DNA of 64,000 nt from Thauera sp. GDN1 (GCF_029223545.1 NZ_CP097870.1:310001-374000); one strand, 5' to 3'; positions 8,182 through 18,319 are shown, counted from the stretch's first letter. The notes: generated by a model not told the origin, from the sequence alone. Numbers and translations are program-made.

Positions 8182-8574
8182 TCAGTCGTTGGCGGCGACG
8201 TGCAGCACGCCGTCGCAGGCGCCGGATACCGCGCGCTTGACCAGGGTCTGCATGTCGCGATCGCGGTAGGTCAGCACGCGCAGCAGCATCGGCAGGTTCA
8301 CCCCGGCGACCAGCTCGACCTTGCCGGGCTCGATCAGCTTGGCGGCGATGTTGCTCGGCGTGGCGCCGTAGATGTCGGTGAGCACCAGCACGCCCGCGCC
8401 GCCATCGACCCAGCCGAGCATGCTGCGCGCGAGCGGCAGGATGTCGAGCGGATCGTCCTGCGCCGACACGCCGAGCTGGGCGATCTGGGGTGGACGCTTG
8501 TTGAGCACGTGGCAGGTGCACTGGATCAGCGATTCGCCGAGGCTGCCGTGGGTGATGAGGAAGATGCCGATCAT
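8182..8574 (-). CDS. PTS EIIA component, mannose family
   Basis: The 130-residue protein matches the EIIA-Man fold: MIGIFLITHGSLGESL with phosphorylatable H9 at the N-terminus, a VLVLTDIYGATPSNIAAKL segment and the GVNLPMLLRVL helix. It accepts phosphate from HPr. A stand-alone EIIA-Man before ptsH and ptsI, with no EIIB/C/D, is a recurrent arrangement in betaproteobacteria and points to regulatory rather than transport work, as for PTS proteins controlling carbon storage. The ATG at 8574 gives the normal family length. Confidence 0.92.
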   Translation of the reverse strand: MIGIFLITHGSLGESLIQCTCHVLNKRPPQIAQLGVSAQDDPLDILPLARSMLGWVDGGAGVLVLTDIYGATPSNIAAKLIEPGKVELVAGVNLPMLLRVLTYRDRDMQTLVKRAVSGACDGVLHVAAND

Positions 8575-8681
8575 GTGTTTCTCCGCAGGCCCCGATTCTA
8601 GCCCAGAGCCCGCAGACCGTGCCGTCCGGCCGCGCGGGACGTTCACGTGTGCACCCGCGGGGCTGGCCGAGTGAAAAGCAT

Positions 8682-8716
8682 TTGAGCAAAAACAAATTGT
8701 CAAAAATTGATAAAAT
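8682..8716 (+). promoter_or_regulatory. AT-rich probable promoter upstream of BCCT gene
   Basis: The stretch 8682-8716 is strikingly AT-rich for this genome (runs of A around TTGTCA and TTGATAAAAT) and lies 70-100 bases before the transporter ATG. TAAAAT at 8711-8716 is a plausible -10, but no well-spaced -35 is evident. The near-symmetric TTGTCAAAAATTGA suggests an operator. The rest of 8575-8784 shows no gene. Confidence 0.4.
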
Positions 8717-8784
8717 GCGATCCCTCCAGCTGATTCCGCCGCGCCCTTCGTGCGTGGCGATGGCAATAACGACAAGGATCGAAC

Positions 8785-10416
8785 ATGACCGAAACCAGGG
8801 ACCCGATGGCCCCGGATGGGGCCGTCAACCCCATCGATACCGACTACAAGGTCGGCCAGGACAACATCATCGTAAACGTGGGGCCCTTCGGCCTCGACAT
8901 CCACAACCGCGTGTTCGCCATCTCGGGCCTGCTGGTGGTCGCCTTCGTGGTGCTGACGCTGGCCTTCCAGAACCAGGTCGAGCCGATGTTCAGCGGCCTG
9001 CGCAACTGGCTCACGTCGAGCCTCGACTGGTTCTTCATCAGCGCCGGCAACGTCTTCGTGCTGGTGTGCCTCGGCCTGGCCGTCTCGCCGCTGGGCAGGG
9101 TGCGCCTGGGCGGCACCGAGGCCACGCCCGACTACACCTACCTCGGCTGGTTCTCGATGCTGTTCGCCGCCGGCATGGGCATCGGCCTGATGTTCTTCGG
9201 CGTGTCGGAACCGCTGTCGCACTTCGGCAGCGCCTTCGGCGGCACCGCGGTGGAGAACGGCGTGCGCACCGACTGGGCGCCGCTCGGCGCCGCGGCGGGC
9301 GACGCCGCGGCCGCGACCCGGCTCGGCATGGCGGCGACGATCTACCACTGGGCGCTGCATCCGTGGGCGATCTACGCCATCCTCGCGCTCGGGCTGGCGC
9401 TGTTCTCGTTCAACAAGGGCCTGCCGCTGACGGTGCGCTCGGTGTTCTACCCGCTGCTGGGCGAGCGCGTGTGGGGCTGGCCCGGCCACGTCATCGACAT
9501 CCTCGCCGTGCTGGCCACGCTGTTCGGCCTGGCGACCTCGCTCGGCTACGGCGCGGCGCAGGCGAGCTCGGGCCTCAACTTCCTGTTCGACGTGCCGCTT
9601 GGCAACACCACGCAGATCGTGCTCGTCATCGGCATCACCGCGATCGCGCTGTTCTCGGTGGTGGCGGGGCTGGACGCCGGCGTGAAGCGTCTGTCCGAGA
9701 TCAACATGGTGCTGGCCGTGCTGTTGCTGGTGTTCGTGGTCGCGGTCGGGCCGACGCTGGACATCGTCACCGGCTTCTTCGCCAACCTCGGCGCCTATTT
9801 CCAGTACCTGCCGGCGCTGTCCAACCCGGTCGGGCGCGACGACGCCAATTTCTCGCAGGGCTGGACCGCCTTCTACTGGGCGTGGTGGATCTCGTGGTCG
9901 CCCTTCGTCGGCATGTTCATCGCGCGCGTGTCGCGTGGTCGCACGGTGCGCGAATTCATCATCTCGGTGCTGATCGTGCCCTCGCTGGCCTGCGTGCTGT
10001 GGATGACGGTGTTCGGCGAGACCGCGATCATCCAGTTCGTGCGTGACGGCTACGAGGCCGCGACCAAGGCCGAGCTGCCGCTGCAGCTGTTCTCGATGCT
10101 CGATGCGCTGCCGCTGGCGCAGATCACGTCCTTCATCGCCATCATCCTGGTGGTGGTGTTCTTCGTGACCTCGTCGGACTCCGGTTCGCTGGTGATCGAC
10201 GTCATCGCCGCCGGCGGCAAGGTCGATGCGCCCACCCCGCAACGCGTGTTCTGGTGCGTGTTCGAGGGCCTGGTGGCGATCGCGCTCATCCTCGGCGGCG
10301 GCCTGGTGGCGCTGCAGGCGATGGCGGTGTCGACCGGCCTGCCCTTCACCATCGTGCTGCTGATGTCGACGGTGGCGGTGATCAAGGGGCTCATGTCGGA
10401 ACCGCGCGTGCGCTGA
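8785..10416 (+). CDS. BCCT-family betaine/choline/carnitine-type transporter
   Basis: A 543-residue inner-membrane secondary transporter with about 12 hydrophobic segments. The family signature GMGIGLMFFGVSEP is at residues 129-142, and the Trp-rich substrate-binding segment WTAFYWAWWISWSPFVGMF lies in the predicted eighth helix, followed by IARVSRGRTVREF. TSSDSGSLVIDVIAAGG is also typical. Such proteins take up quaternary ammonium compounds or betaines by sodium or proton symport. The C-terminal tail is short, so osmosensing of the BetP kind is not obvious. The actual substrate cannot be read from the sequence. It is monocistronic, ending in a REP pair. Confidence 0.93.
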   Translation: MTETRDPMAPDGAVNPIDTDYKVGQDNIIVNVGPFGLDIHNRVFAISGLLVVAFVVLTLAFQNQVEPMFSGLRNWLTSSLDWFFISAGNVFVLVCLGLAVSPLGRVRLGGTEATPDYTYLGWFSMLFAAGMGIGLMFFGVSEPLSHFGSAFGGTAVENGVRTDWAPLGAAAGDAAAATRLGMAATIYHWALHPWAIYAILALGLALFSFNKGLPLTVRSVFYPLLGERVWGWPGHVIDILAVLATLFGLATSLGYGAAQASSGLNFLFDVPLGNTTQIVLVIGITAIALFSVVAGLDAGVKRLSEINMVLAVLLLVFVVAVGPTLDIVTGFFANLGAYFQYLPALSNPVGRDDANFSQGWTAFYWAWWISWSPFVGMFIARVSRGRTVREFIISVLIVPSLACVLWMTVFGETAIIQFVRDGYEAATKAELPLQLFSMLDALPLAQITSFIAIILVVVFFVTSSDSGSLVIDVIAAGGKVDAPTPQRVFWCVFEGLVAIALILGGGLVALQAMAVSTGLPFTIVLLMSTVAVIKGLMSEPRVR

Positions 10417-10435
10417 GCGCTTGCGCGATACGATG

Positions 10436-10509
10436 TTCGCGGGCAAGCCCGCTCCTACGGATGGCGCCTCCTCGCGGGGTTACGTGGGAGCGGGCTCGCC
10501 CGCGAATGC
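10436..10509. repeat. Inverted pair of REP-type repeats
   Basis: TTCGCGGGCAAGCCCGCTCC (10436-10455, continuing TACGG) and its inverted partner GTGGGAGCGGGCTCGCCCGC (10484-10503, continuing GAATGC) face each other across 24 bases. Each carries a GCGGGC-GCCCGC hairpin. This is the REP doublet arrangement found between genes in pseudomonads and relatives, spread by RAYT transposases. It lies after the BCCT stop and may stabilise the transcript end. Three single copies occur inside genes elsewhere in the window. Confidence 0.9.
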
Positions 10510-10550
10510 AGCCGCGATTTCTCCACTCCCGTTAGCGGATTCCGCCCTTC

Positions 10551-12428
10551 ATGCAGGTCGAACAGCTCGAGATCCTCGATTTCCTCCGCGCCCGCCCGCC
10601 TTTCGCCGACCTGCCCGAGGAGGCGCTGCAGCGGCTGGCTGGTGCGATCGACGTGCGCTACTACAAGGCCGGCGAGCGGATCGTCGACTTCGGCGAGCCC
10701 GCTGCCTTCTGGCACCTGGTGCGCAGCGGCGCGGTCGAGGTCTACCGGCGCAACGGCACGCTCTACAACCGTCTCACCGAGGGCGGCTACTTCGGCGAGT
10801 TCGGGCTGCTGCGCTACGGCCGCGTGCGCTTTCCGGCGGCCGCGCTCGAGGATTCGCTGCTCTACCTGGTCCCGGGCGAGGTCTTCGCCGAGCTGTTCGA
10901 GCACCACGAAAGCTTCGCCGACTACGTCGAGATCGAGGACCGCACCCGCCTGCGCCAGGTGATGTCGCGCCGCGAGGAGTCCAACGACCTGCTCTCGGCC
11001 ACGGTCGACACCCTGGTCGGCCGCCCGGCGGTGACTCTGCCCAGCACCGCCAGCGCGCGCGAGCTGGCGCAGCGCATGACGGAAGAAGGCGTGTCCTCGC
11101 TGCTGATCCTCGACGACAACCCGGAGGTGCCCGAGCTGCCCCAGCTGGCGGGCATCGTCACCGACCGTGACCTGCGCACCCGGCTGGTCGCCCCCGGCCT
11201 GTCCTACGACACCCCGGTCGCCGGGATCATGTCGCGCGGCGTGGTTTCGGTGAATCACAACCAGCTCGTGTTCGAGGCCATGCTCGCCATGCTGCGCCAC
11301 AACGTGCATCACCTGCCGGTGCTGAAGAACCAGCGCCCGCTCGGCGTGATCGCGCTCTCGGACATCATCCGCTACGAATCGCGCAACAGCCTGTTCGTGG
11401 TCGGCAGCATCTTCCGCCAGCAGTCGGTGGACGAGCTCGCCGCGCTGGTGCCCGAGGTGCGCGCCTGTTTCGCGCGCATGGTCGGCGAGGACGCGAGCTC
11501 GCACATGGTGGGCAGCGCGATGGCGGCGATCGGGCGCAGCTTCAAGCAGCGCCTGCTCGAGCTCGCCGAGGCCGGGCTCGGCCCGCCGCCGGTGCCCTAC
11601 TGCTTCCTCGCCCTCGGCTCGATGGCGCGCCAGGAGCAGCTGATCGTCACCGACCAGGACAACGCCCTGGTGCTGGACAACCGTTTCGAGCCCGCGCGCC
11701 ACGACGCCTACTTCAAGGCGCTCGCCACCTTCGTCAGCGACGGCCTCGCGCGCTGCGGCTACAGCTACTGCTCCGGCGGGGTGATGGCGAGCAACGAGAA
11801 GTGGCGCCAGCCTTTGCGGGTGTGGGAGCGCACCTTCGGCGACTGGATCGAGCGCCCGACACCCGAGTCGCTGCTCAACGCCGGCATCTTCTTCGACCTC
11901 GACGGCGTGTGGGGGCGGGTGGAGTGGGCGGCGCGCCTGCGCGAGCTGATCGCGCGCAAGGCCAGGGGCAACTCGCGCTTTCTCGCCTGCATGGCGCGCA
12001 ACGCGCTGCTGCGCACGCCGCCGCTGGGCTTCTTCAAGGACTTCGTGGTCGAGTCCGACGGTCGCCACTCGCGTGCGATCAACATCAAGCGCCGCGGCAC
12101 CGCGCCGCTTGCGGACCTGGTGCGGGTGCATGCGCTGGCGATCGGGTCGATGTCGATCAACTCCTTCGAGCGCCTGAAGGACATCATCGACGCCGCCGTC
12201 CTGCCGCTCGGCCGCGGCCAGGACCTCTACGACGCGCTGGAATTCATCTCCATGGTGCGCGCGCGCCACCAGGCCGAGTCGCTCGCCGCCGGCGAGGAGC
12301 CGGACAACGGCATCGACCCCGAGAAGCTCTCGGAATTCGAGCGCAAGAGCCTGCGCGACGCCTTCCTGATCCTCGGCAACGCGCAGAAATTCCTCAAGTA
12401 CCGCTACCAGCCCGGGCGGGCGAACTGA
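10551..12428 (+). CDS. cNMP-binding / CBS pair / DUF294 nucleotidyltransferase-like protein
   Basis: A 625-residue cytoplasmic signalling protein with four parts. Residues 15-130 are a cyclic-nucleotide-binding fold (GGYFGEFGLLRYGRVRFPAAA). Residues 155-280 are two CBS motifs (EEGVSSLLILDD and HNVHHLPVLKNQRPLGVIALSDIIRYES). Residues 320-470 are a GlnD-like nucleotidyltransferase domain with LGSMARQEQLIVTDQDNA, retaining the G-S and D-x-D metal ligands. The C-terminal 150 residues are the DUF294 helical domain. The family is usually paired with a DnaQ-like exonuclease, as here 10 bases downstream. A role in regulating transport or acetate/carbon metabolism is suggested by such neighbourhoods but unproven. 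Confidence 0.88.
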   Translation: MQVEQLEILDFLRARPPFADLPEEALQRLAGAIDVRYYKAGERIVDFGEPAAFWHLVRSGAVEVYRRNGTLYNRLTEGGYFGEFGLLRYGRVRFPAAALEDSLLYLVPGEVFAELFEHHESFADYVEIEDRTRLRQVMSRREESNDLLSATVDTLVGRPAVTLPSTASARELAQRMTEEGVSSLLILDDNPEVPELPQLAGIVTDRDLRTRLVAPGLSYDTPVAGIMSRGVVSVNHNQLVFEAMLAMLRHNVHHLPVLKNQRPLGVIALSDIIRYESRNSLFVVGSIFRQQSVDELAALVPEVRACFARMVGEDASSHMVGSAMAAIGRSFKQRLLELAEAGLGPPPVPYCFLALGSMARQEQLIVTDQDNALVLDNRFEPARHDAYFKALATFVSDGLARCGYSYCSGGVMASNEKWRQPLRVWERTFGDWIERPTPESLLNAGIFFDLDGVWGRVEWAARLRELIARKARGNSRFLACMARNALLRTPPLGFFKDFVVESDGRHSRAINIKRRGTAPLADLVRVHALAIGSMSINSFERLKDIIDAAVLPLGRGQDLYDALEFISMVRARHQAESLAAGEEPDNGIDPEKLSEFERKSLRDAFLILGNAQKFLKYRYQPGRAN

Positions 12429-12438
12429 GGGCGCGGCG

Positions 12439-13206
12439 GTGCTGCACCTCGGAGACCTGAAGAAGACGCCGTCGGGCGCGCGCGGCCGGAGACGCGCCGC
12501 GGAGACCGTGCCCGACTGGCCGGCGCGCTTCGCCGAGCTCGCCGCCTGCGTGCGCGATCCGCGCCTGCGCGCCTTCTACGCTGCCGGCGTGCTCGCCGGC
12601 GACACCGCGCTGCATGAGGTGCCGCTGGTGGCGCTCGACGTCGAGACCACCGGGCTCGATCCCGCGCGCGACGAGATCGTCAGCATCGGCCTGGTGCCGA
12701 TGAGCACCCGCTGCATTCGTTCCAGTGCGTCGCGCTACTGGGTGGTGCGTCCGCGCGCCGAGCTGCAGCCCGAGTCGGTGACGATCCACGCCATCACCCA
12801 TGCGCAGATCGAGACCGCGCCGGATCTCGGCGCCATCCTCGGCGAACTGCTGCCGGCACTGGCCGGGCGGGTGGTGGTGGTGCATTGCCGCGAGATCGAG
12901 CGCCGATTTCTGGATGTGGCGCTGAAGGCGCGCCTGGGCGAGGGGATCGAGTTTCCGGTGATCGACACCATGGAGCTCGAGGCGCGCCTGCACCGCCAGC
13001 TGCCGCGGGGTTTCCTGGCGCGGCTTTTCGGCCGCCAGCCGACGCCCGTGTCGATCCGTCTCGCCGACAGCCGCGAACGCTACTGCCTGCCGCGCTACCG
13101 CGCGCATCACGCGCTCACCGATGCGCTCGCCACCGCCGAGCTGCTGCAGGCGCAGCTGGCGCACCGGTTTTCGCCGGAGACGCCGCTGCGCGAGCTGTGG
13201 CTGTGA
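12439..13206 (+). CDS. DnaQ-like 3'-5' exonuclease
   Basis: The 255-residue protein has an exonuclease domain at residues 65-240 with the DEDDh pattern. ExoI is VALDVETTGLDP, ExoII is the HCREIERRFLD segment, and ExoIII is HHALTDALATAEL. In ExoII an E stands where DNA polymerase epsilon subunits have D (HNxxFD), so activity may differ. A basic 30-residue N-terminus precedes it. The start is GTG 12439, with GAGGG nearby; no suitable ATG exists. It follows the DUF294 gene by 10 bases in the same direction, a conserved pairing, and is more likely an accessory exonuclease than the replicative proofreader. Confidence 0.85.
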   Translation: MLHLGDLKKTPSGARGRRRAAETVPDWPARFAELAACVRDPRLRAFYAAGVLAGDTALHEVPLVALDVETTGLDPARDEIVSIGLVPMSTRCIRSSASRYWVVRPRAELQPESVTIHAITHAQIETAPDLGAILGELLPALAGRVVVVHCREIERRFLDVALKARLGEGIEFPVIDTMELEARLHRQLPRGFLARLFGRQPTPVSIRLADSRERYCLPRYRAHHALTDALATAELLQAQLAHRFSPETPLRELWL

Positions 13207-14832
<1,626 letters not shown>

Positions 14833-14966
14833 GGAAGGGTCCTGATATTCAGATAAAACAAAGCCTTGGATTATAGCGCAGCGACGCGGTGGCGTGCGCT
14901 GTGCGCTGCCGTGGGGGGCGGAGGGGGGCCGGCGGCTGGCGCGCGCGGCAGGGATCGTGCGCCGCG

Positions 14967-14983
14967 TGTCGGAATCGTCCGAC
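14967..14983. promoter_or_regulatory. TGTCGGA-N4-TCCGAC palindrome upstream of DUF1328 gene
   Basis: TGTCGGA (14967-14973) and TCCGAC (14978-14983) form a perfect six-base inverted repeat around ATCG, with TTTAGGACC close by at 14989-14997. Related elements lie before the histidine kinase gene (17896-17909) and before the BON gene (18320-18350). The site is 101 bases before the DUF1328 ATG. It is a candidate binding site for the NarL-type regulator encoded next door. The remainder of 14833-15083 is G-rich and shows no gene. Confidence 0.5.
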
Positions 14984-15083
14984 GCCGGTTTAGGACCGGG
15001 CCGATGGGGGGCGGCGGTGCCGGCGCCTAGAGTGGAAGCGTGATCCGGGCATGCATCGCCCGGTGCCCCGCAAGGAGAACATC

Positions 15084-15248
15084 ATGCTGCACTACGCCGT
15101 CGTCTTCTTCGTCATCGCCCTGATCGCCGCCGTGCTCGGCTTCGGCGGCATCGCCGCCGGTGCGGCCGAGATCGCCAAGGTGCTGTTCGTCGTGTTCCTG
15201 GTGATGGCGATCGCCAGCTTCGTGATCAACCTGATCAAGGGCCGATGA
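15084..15248 (+). CDS. DUF1328 small membrane protein (YtjA family)
   Basis: A 54-residue, two-helix inner-membrane protein: [20 protein letters not shown], then [20 protein letters not shown], and a final NLIKGR. This is the whole DUF1328/UPF0391 family length. AAGGAGA lies eight bases before the ATG, fixing the start. Family members are small stress-associated envelope proteins of unknown mechanism and are often induced with BON-domain proteins such as the one at 17.9 kb. It is followed within 90 bases by the response-regulator gene. Confidence 0.92.
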   Translation: MLHYAVVFFVIALIAAVLGFGGIAAGAAEIAKVLFVVFLVMAIASFVINLIKGR

Positions 15249-15337
15249 GCCCATGGCCCGTTTCGCAGGCGATGCCGGCCCAGCCGTTGCGCTTCGGCTA
15301 TGCTGGCGCTCCCGCCTCGCATCCCGGAGCCTCGCCC

Positions 15338-15973
15338 ATGCTGCGCATCGCCATCGTCGACGACCACCAGATCGTGCGTGCCGGCTTTCGCGAGCTGCTG
15401 GCCGACGAGCTCGGCATCACCATCGTGTTCGAGGCCGCCTCGGGTGAGGCGGCGCTCGAATCGCTGCGCGCGCAGGCGGTCGACGTGCTGCTGCTCGACC
15501 TCTCGCTGCCCGGGCAGAGCGGCGTCGACGTGCTGCGCGCGGTGCGCCAACGTTTCGAGGGCGTGCGCGTGCTGATGCTGTCGGGCTTCCCGGAGGAGCG
15601 CTACGCGCTGGCGATGATCCGCAACGGCGCCGACGGCTACCTGTGCAAGGACTGCTCGCGCGAGGAGCTGCTGCAGGCGATCCGCACCGTGGCCCAGGGC
15701 CGGCGCTACGTGTCGGCGCGCACCGCGGAGCTGCTCGCCGAGGAGCTCGGTGGCGGCGGCAGCGCGGCGCCGCACGACAAGCTCTCCGATCGCGAGCTGC
15801 AGGTGTTCCTGCGCCTGGCGCGCGGCGAGTCGGTGTCGGACATCGCCGAGGTGCTCAATCTCAGCGTCAAGACCGTCAGCACCTACCGCACCCGCCTGCT
15901 GGAGAAGCTCGGCGTCGGCAGCAATGCCGAGCTCGCGACCTACGCGCTGCGCCACGGGCTGATCCTGGAGTAG
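15338..15973 (+). CDS. NarL/FixJ-family response regulator
   Basis: The 211-residue regulator has a receiver domain (1-120) with the acidic pair DD at 8-9, phospho-acceptor D54 in LLLDLSLPG, and the conserved K in GYLCKDCS. A LuxR-type HTH follows at about 145-205 (LSDRELQVFLRLARGESVSD, then VKTVSTYRTRLLEKLGV). ATG 15338 is preferred over an upstream in-frame start because the receiver fold begins directly with MLRIAIVDDH. It probably partners the HisKA_3 kinase at 16.4 kb and may recognise the TGTCSGACA-like sites around the locus. Confidence 0.93.
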   Translation: MLRIAIVDDHQIVRAGFRELLADELGITIVFEAASGEAALESLRAQAVDVLLLDLSLPGQSGVDVLRAVRQRFEGVRVLMLSGFPEERYALAMIRNGADGYLCKDCSREELLQAIRTVAQGRRYVSARTAELLAEELGGGGSAAPHDKLSDRELQVFLRLARGESVSDIAEVLNLSVKTVSTYRTRLLEKLGVGSNAELATYALRHGLILE

Positions 15974-15977
15974 GTCG

Positions 15978-16388
15978 ATGAGCGCGCCGCTTCATCCCGC
16001 ACCCGCGCTGCGCATCGTGCTGGTCGAGGACTCGGCGATGCTGCGCGGCATGCTGCGCGACATGCTCGAGGAGCTCGACGGCGTCGGCGTGGTCGCCGAG
16101 GCCGAGGACGAAGCAGGCGCGCTCGCCGCGCTCGAGCGCCAGCGCCCGGACCTCGCGATCGTCGATCTCGAGCTGCGCGCGGGCAGCGGCCTCGGCGTGC
16201 TGCGCGGGCTGCAGGCCGAGCCGGAGCGCTTCGGCCGTCCGCGCGCGGTGGTGTTCTCCAACTACGGTCACCCGCCGGTCCGCGCCCGCTGCGAACAGCT
16301 CGGCGTCGAGCGCTTCTTCGACAAGTCCTTCCAGCTCGACGAGCTGATCGACTTCGTGCAGGCGGCGGTCTCAGGCCCGACGGCCTGA
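15978..16388 (+). CDS. CheY-like single-domain response regulator
   Basis: The 136-residue protein is a receiver domain only. It has the acidic pocket ED at 17-18, phospho-acceptor D63 in LAIVDLELRAG, S94 in VVFSNYG and K116 in RFFDKSFQ. There is no output domain, so it may act as a phosphate sink, a relay, or a partner of another protein. It starts four bases after the NarL-type gene and converges with the kinase gene, so the three form one signalling cluster. Confidence 0.9.
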   Translation: MSAPLHPAPALRIVLVEDSAMLRGMLRDMLEELDGVGVVAEAEDEAGALAALERQRPDLAIVDLELRAGSGLGVLRGLQAEPERFGRPRAVVFSNYGHPPVRARCEQLGVERFFDKSFQLDELIDFVQAAVSGPTA

Positions 16389-16409
16389 GCGGCCCGCCCG
16401 CGGGCCGGA

Positions 16410-17816
16410 TCAGTGCATGCGCGCGAACGGCACGCGGGCGCTGATGCGCGTGCCTTCGCCCGGCCGGCTGTCGATGTCCAGCCGGCCGGCGAGCATCTGC
16501 ACCCGGTGCGCCATGCCCGCCAGGCCGTGGCGGTTGCGCTCGCGCGCCGCCGGATCGAAGCCGACACCGTCGTCTTCCACTTCCAGCACCAGTTCGTCGC
16601 CCTCGGTGCGCAGGCGCAGCCAGACCCGCGTCGCCTGCGCATAGCGGCGTGCGTTGGTGAGCGCCTCCTGGGCGATGCGGTAGAGCGCGAGCGCGGTCTG
16701 CGCGGGCGGCTCGGGCAGCGCATCGGGCAGTTCGAGCTCCAGCCGTCCGCCGTGCTCGCCGATGTCGCCGCTGTCGGCCAGCGCGCGCAGGGCCTCGACC
16801 AGGCCGAGCTCGGACAGCAGCGGCGGACGCAGGTCGGCCACCACCTTGCGCTTGAGTGCGATGCCCTGGTTCAGGGTGTCGAGCAGGCGGTCGAAGCGGC
16901 TGCGCAGCGCCGCCATGGTCTCGGCCGGCAGCTTGCGCGCGATCCAGCCGGCGTCGAGCTTGGCGGCGGTGAGCAGGGCGCCGAGTTCGTCGTGCAGTTC
17001 GCGCGCCAGCCGCGCCTTTTCGGCCTCGCGCGCATTGGTCAGGTAGCTGGCGAGGCTGCTGAGCTCCTGGGTGCGATGGGCGACCTCGGTGTGCAGGCGC
17101 TCGTTCTCCGAGCGCAGCAGCTGCGCCATGTGTTCGCGCAGGCGGTCCTGGCGGTAGAGGACGACGACCAGCACCAGCAGCAGCGCCAGCACGCTGGCGC
17201 CGAGCACGCGGTTCATCGTGCGCGCATCGGCGAAGCGCGCGAAGGCGCCGTCCTGGGTGGCGGCGATCTCGGCCCGGGTGGCGGCGCGCAGCGCCAGGAT
17301 GCGGGCGCGGATGTCGTCGGTGACCTGCTTGCCGGTGCCGCCGTCGGGCTGCTCGGCGCCGGGCGGTGCGCCACGTTCGATGGCCTGGGTGAGCAGGCTC
17401 CAGCGCATGTCGACCAGCATCGCCAGATGCTCGACGGTCTGGCGCTGGCCTTCGTCCGCCCACTTATCGGCGCGCAGGGCGGCGAGAGTGGCCTCGAGCT
17501 CGGCCTGCCCCTCCTGGTAGGGCGTCAGGAACACCGGGTTGCGGGTCAGCAGGTAGCCGCGCACGCTCGACTCCGCATCGAGCATCTGCAGCAGCAGGGT
17601 GTCGAGGTGATGCAGGCGCGCGCTGCGCGCGCGCAGATCCTCCAGCGCGCTGCGGCTCGATTCGGACTGCCACTGGCCGGCGACCAGCCACGCCAGCCCG
17701 AGCACGAAGCTCAGCAGCAGCACGACGATCAGCAGGCCCGCACGCGGGCGCGGCAGGCGGGACGGGGCAGGGGGCAAGGGCAGCGCCTCCGGGATGGACT
17801 GTGAACCCGTCATCAT
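16410..17816 (-). CDS. CHASE3-domain sensor histidine kinase (HisKA_3 / NarX-like)
   Basis: The 468-residue membrane kinase has TM1 at residues 26-47, a periplasmic CHASE3 helical sensor (about 50-195, with ESSVRGYLLTRNPVFLTPYQ), and TM2 at 203-221. A short coiled coil leads to the HisKA_3 dimerisation domain with H275 in ARELHDELGALLTAAKLDAG, then an HATPase domain (ALYRIAQEALTNARRYAQA, DDGVGFDP, GEGTRISARVPF). ATG 17816 or the adjacent 17813 fits the hydrophobic start. The HisKA_3 type matches NarL-type regulators, so the gene at 15.3 kb is the likely partner. A TGTCCG/CGGACA palindrome sits 80 bases upstream. Confidence 0.92.
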   Translation of the reverse strand: MMTGSQSIPEALPLPPAPSRLPRPRAGLLIVVLLLSFVLGLAWLVAGQWQSESSRSALEDLRARSARLHHLDTLLLQMLDAESSVRGYLLTRNPVFLTPYQEGQAELEATLAALRADKWADEGQRQTVEHLAMLVDMRWSLLTQAIERGAPPGAEQPDGGTGKQVTDDIRARILALRAATRAEIAATQDGAFARFADARTMNRVLGASVLALLLVLVVVLYRQDRLREHMAQLLRSENERLHTEVAHRTQELSSLASYLTNAREAEKARLARELHDELGALLTAAKLDAGWIARKLPAETMAALRSRFDRLLDTLNQGIALKRKVVADLRPPLLSELGLVEALRALADSGDIGEHGGRLELELPDALPEPPAQTALALYRIAQEALTNARRYAQATRVWLRLRTEGDELVLEVEDDGVGFDPAARERNRHGLAGMAHRVQMLAGRLDIDSRPGEGTRISARVPFARMH

Positions 17817-17895
17817 CCTAGCCCACGGTGGCGGGATCCGTGCGTGCACGAAGCGACGCCCCGGGATCCGCCGTGGCGGCTCCCGGGGCCTTGCC

Positions 17896-17909
17896 TGTCC
17901 GGTCGGACA
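17896..17909. promoter_or_regulatory. TGTCCG-GT-CGGACA palindrome upstream of kinase gene
   Basis: A perfect 14-base palindrome, TGTCCGGTCGGACA, lies between the end of the BON gene and the start of the histidine kinase gene, 80 bases before the kinase ATG. It resembles the sites before the DUF1328 and BON genes, which suggests autoregulation by the neighbouring NarL-type regulator. That is inference from the shared motif. Confidence 0.5.
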
Positions 17910-17912
17910 CAC

Positions 17913-18224
17913 TCAGGGCCGGATCGCGATGTCGTTCTTCACCGCCTTCACGCCCGGCGTGGTGCGTGCGATCTCGACCGCGCGGTTGCGCTCGGTGGTG
18001 CTCTTGGCGAAGCCGGACAGCTGCACCGTGCCCTTCAGCGTCTCGACGCTGATCGCCATCGCGCTGACGGTCGGATCCTCGGCGAACTTGGCCTTCACCC
18101 GCGCGGTGATGGTGGCGTCATCGACGTATTCGCCGACGGTGGACTGGTCGCGGGTGACGGCGCAGCCGACCGCGGTGAAGGCGAGCAGGCCGGACAGGGC
18201 GAGGGTGGCGGCGGTGTGTTTCAT
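17913..18224 (-). CDS. BON-domain lipoprotein
   Basis: A 103-residue exported protein with a signal peptide ending in FTAVGC, C21 being the probable lipidated cysteine. A single BON domain follows (residues 32-103: DDATITARVKAKFAEDPTVS, then VETLKGTVQLSGFAKS and the final GVKAVKNDIAI). BON domains occur in OsmY-like periplasmic stress proteins and probably touch membranes. AAGGAGA lies before the ATG. It sits upstream of the kinase gene on the same strand, and its promoter region carries the motif shared with that gene and the DUF1328 gene. Confidence 0.9.
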   Translation of the reverse strand: MKHTAATLALSGLLAFTAVGCAVTRDQSTVGEYVDDATITARVKAKFAEDPTVSAMAISVETLKGTVQLSGFAKSTTERNRAVEIARTTPGVKAVKNDIAIRP

Positions 18225-18319
18225 GGCGGTCTCCTTGATTGGACTTGTCGTTCGGGGCGGGACGGGTGTCGTCGCCCCTGCGATGCGATTCAAATGTATG
18301 CTCCCCGGCGCACGCGGGC

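Noticed and set aside
8575..10446. Upstream extension of the EIIA frame on the minus strand
   Set aside because: The extension is antisense to the BCCT gene; the EIIA fold starts at the ATG 8574.
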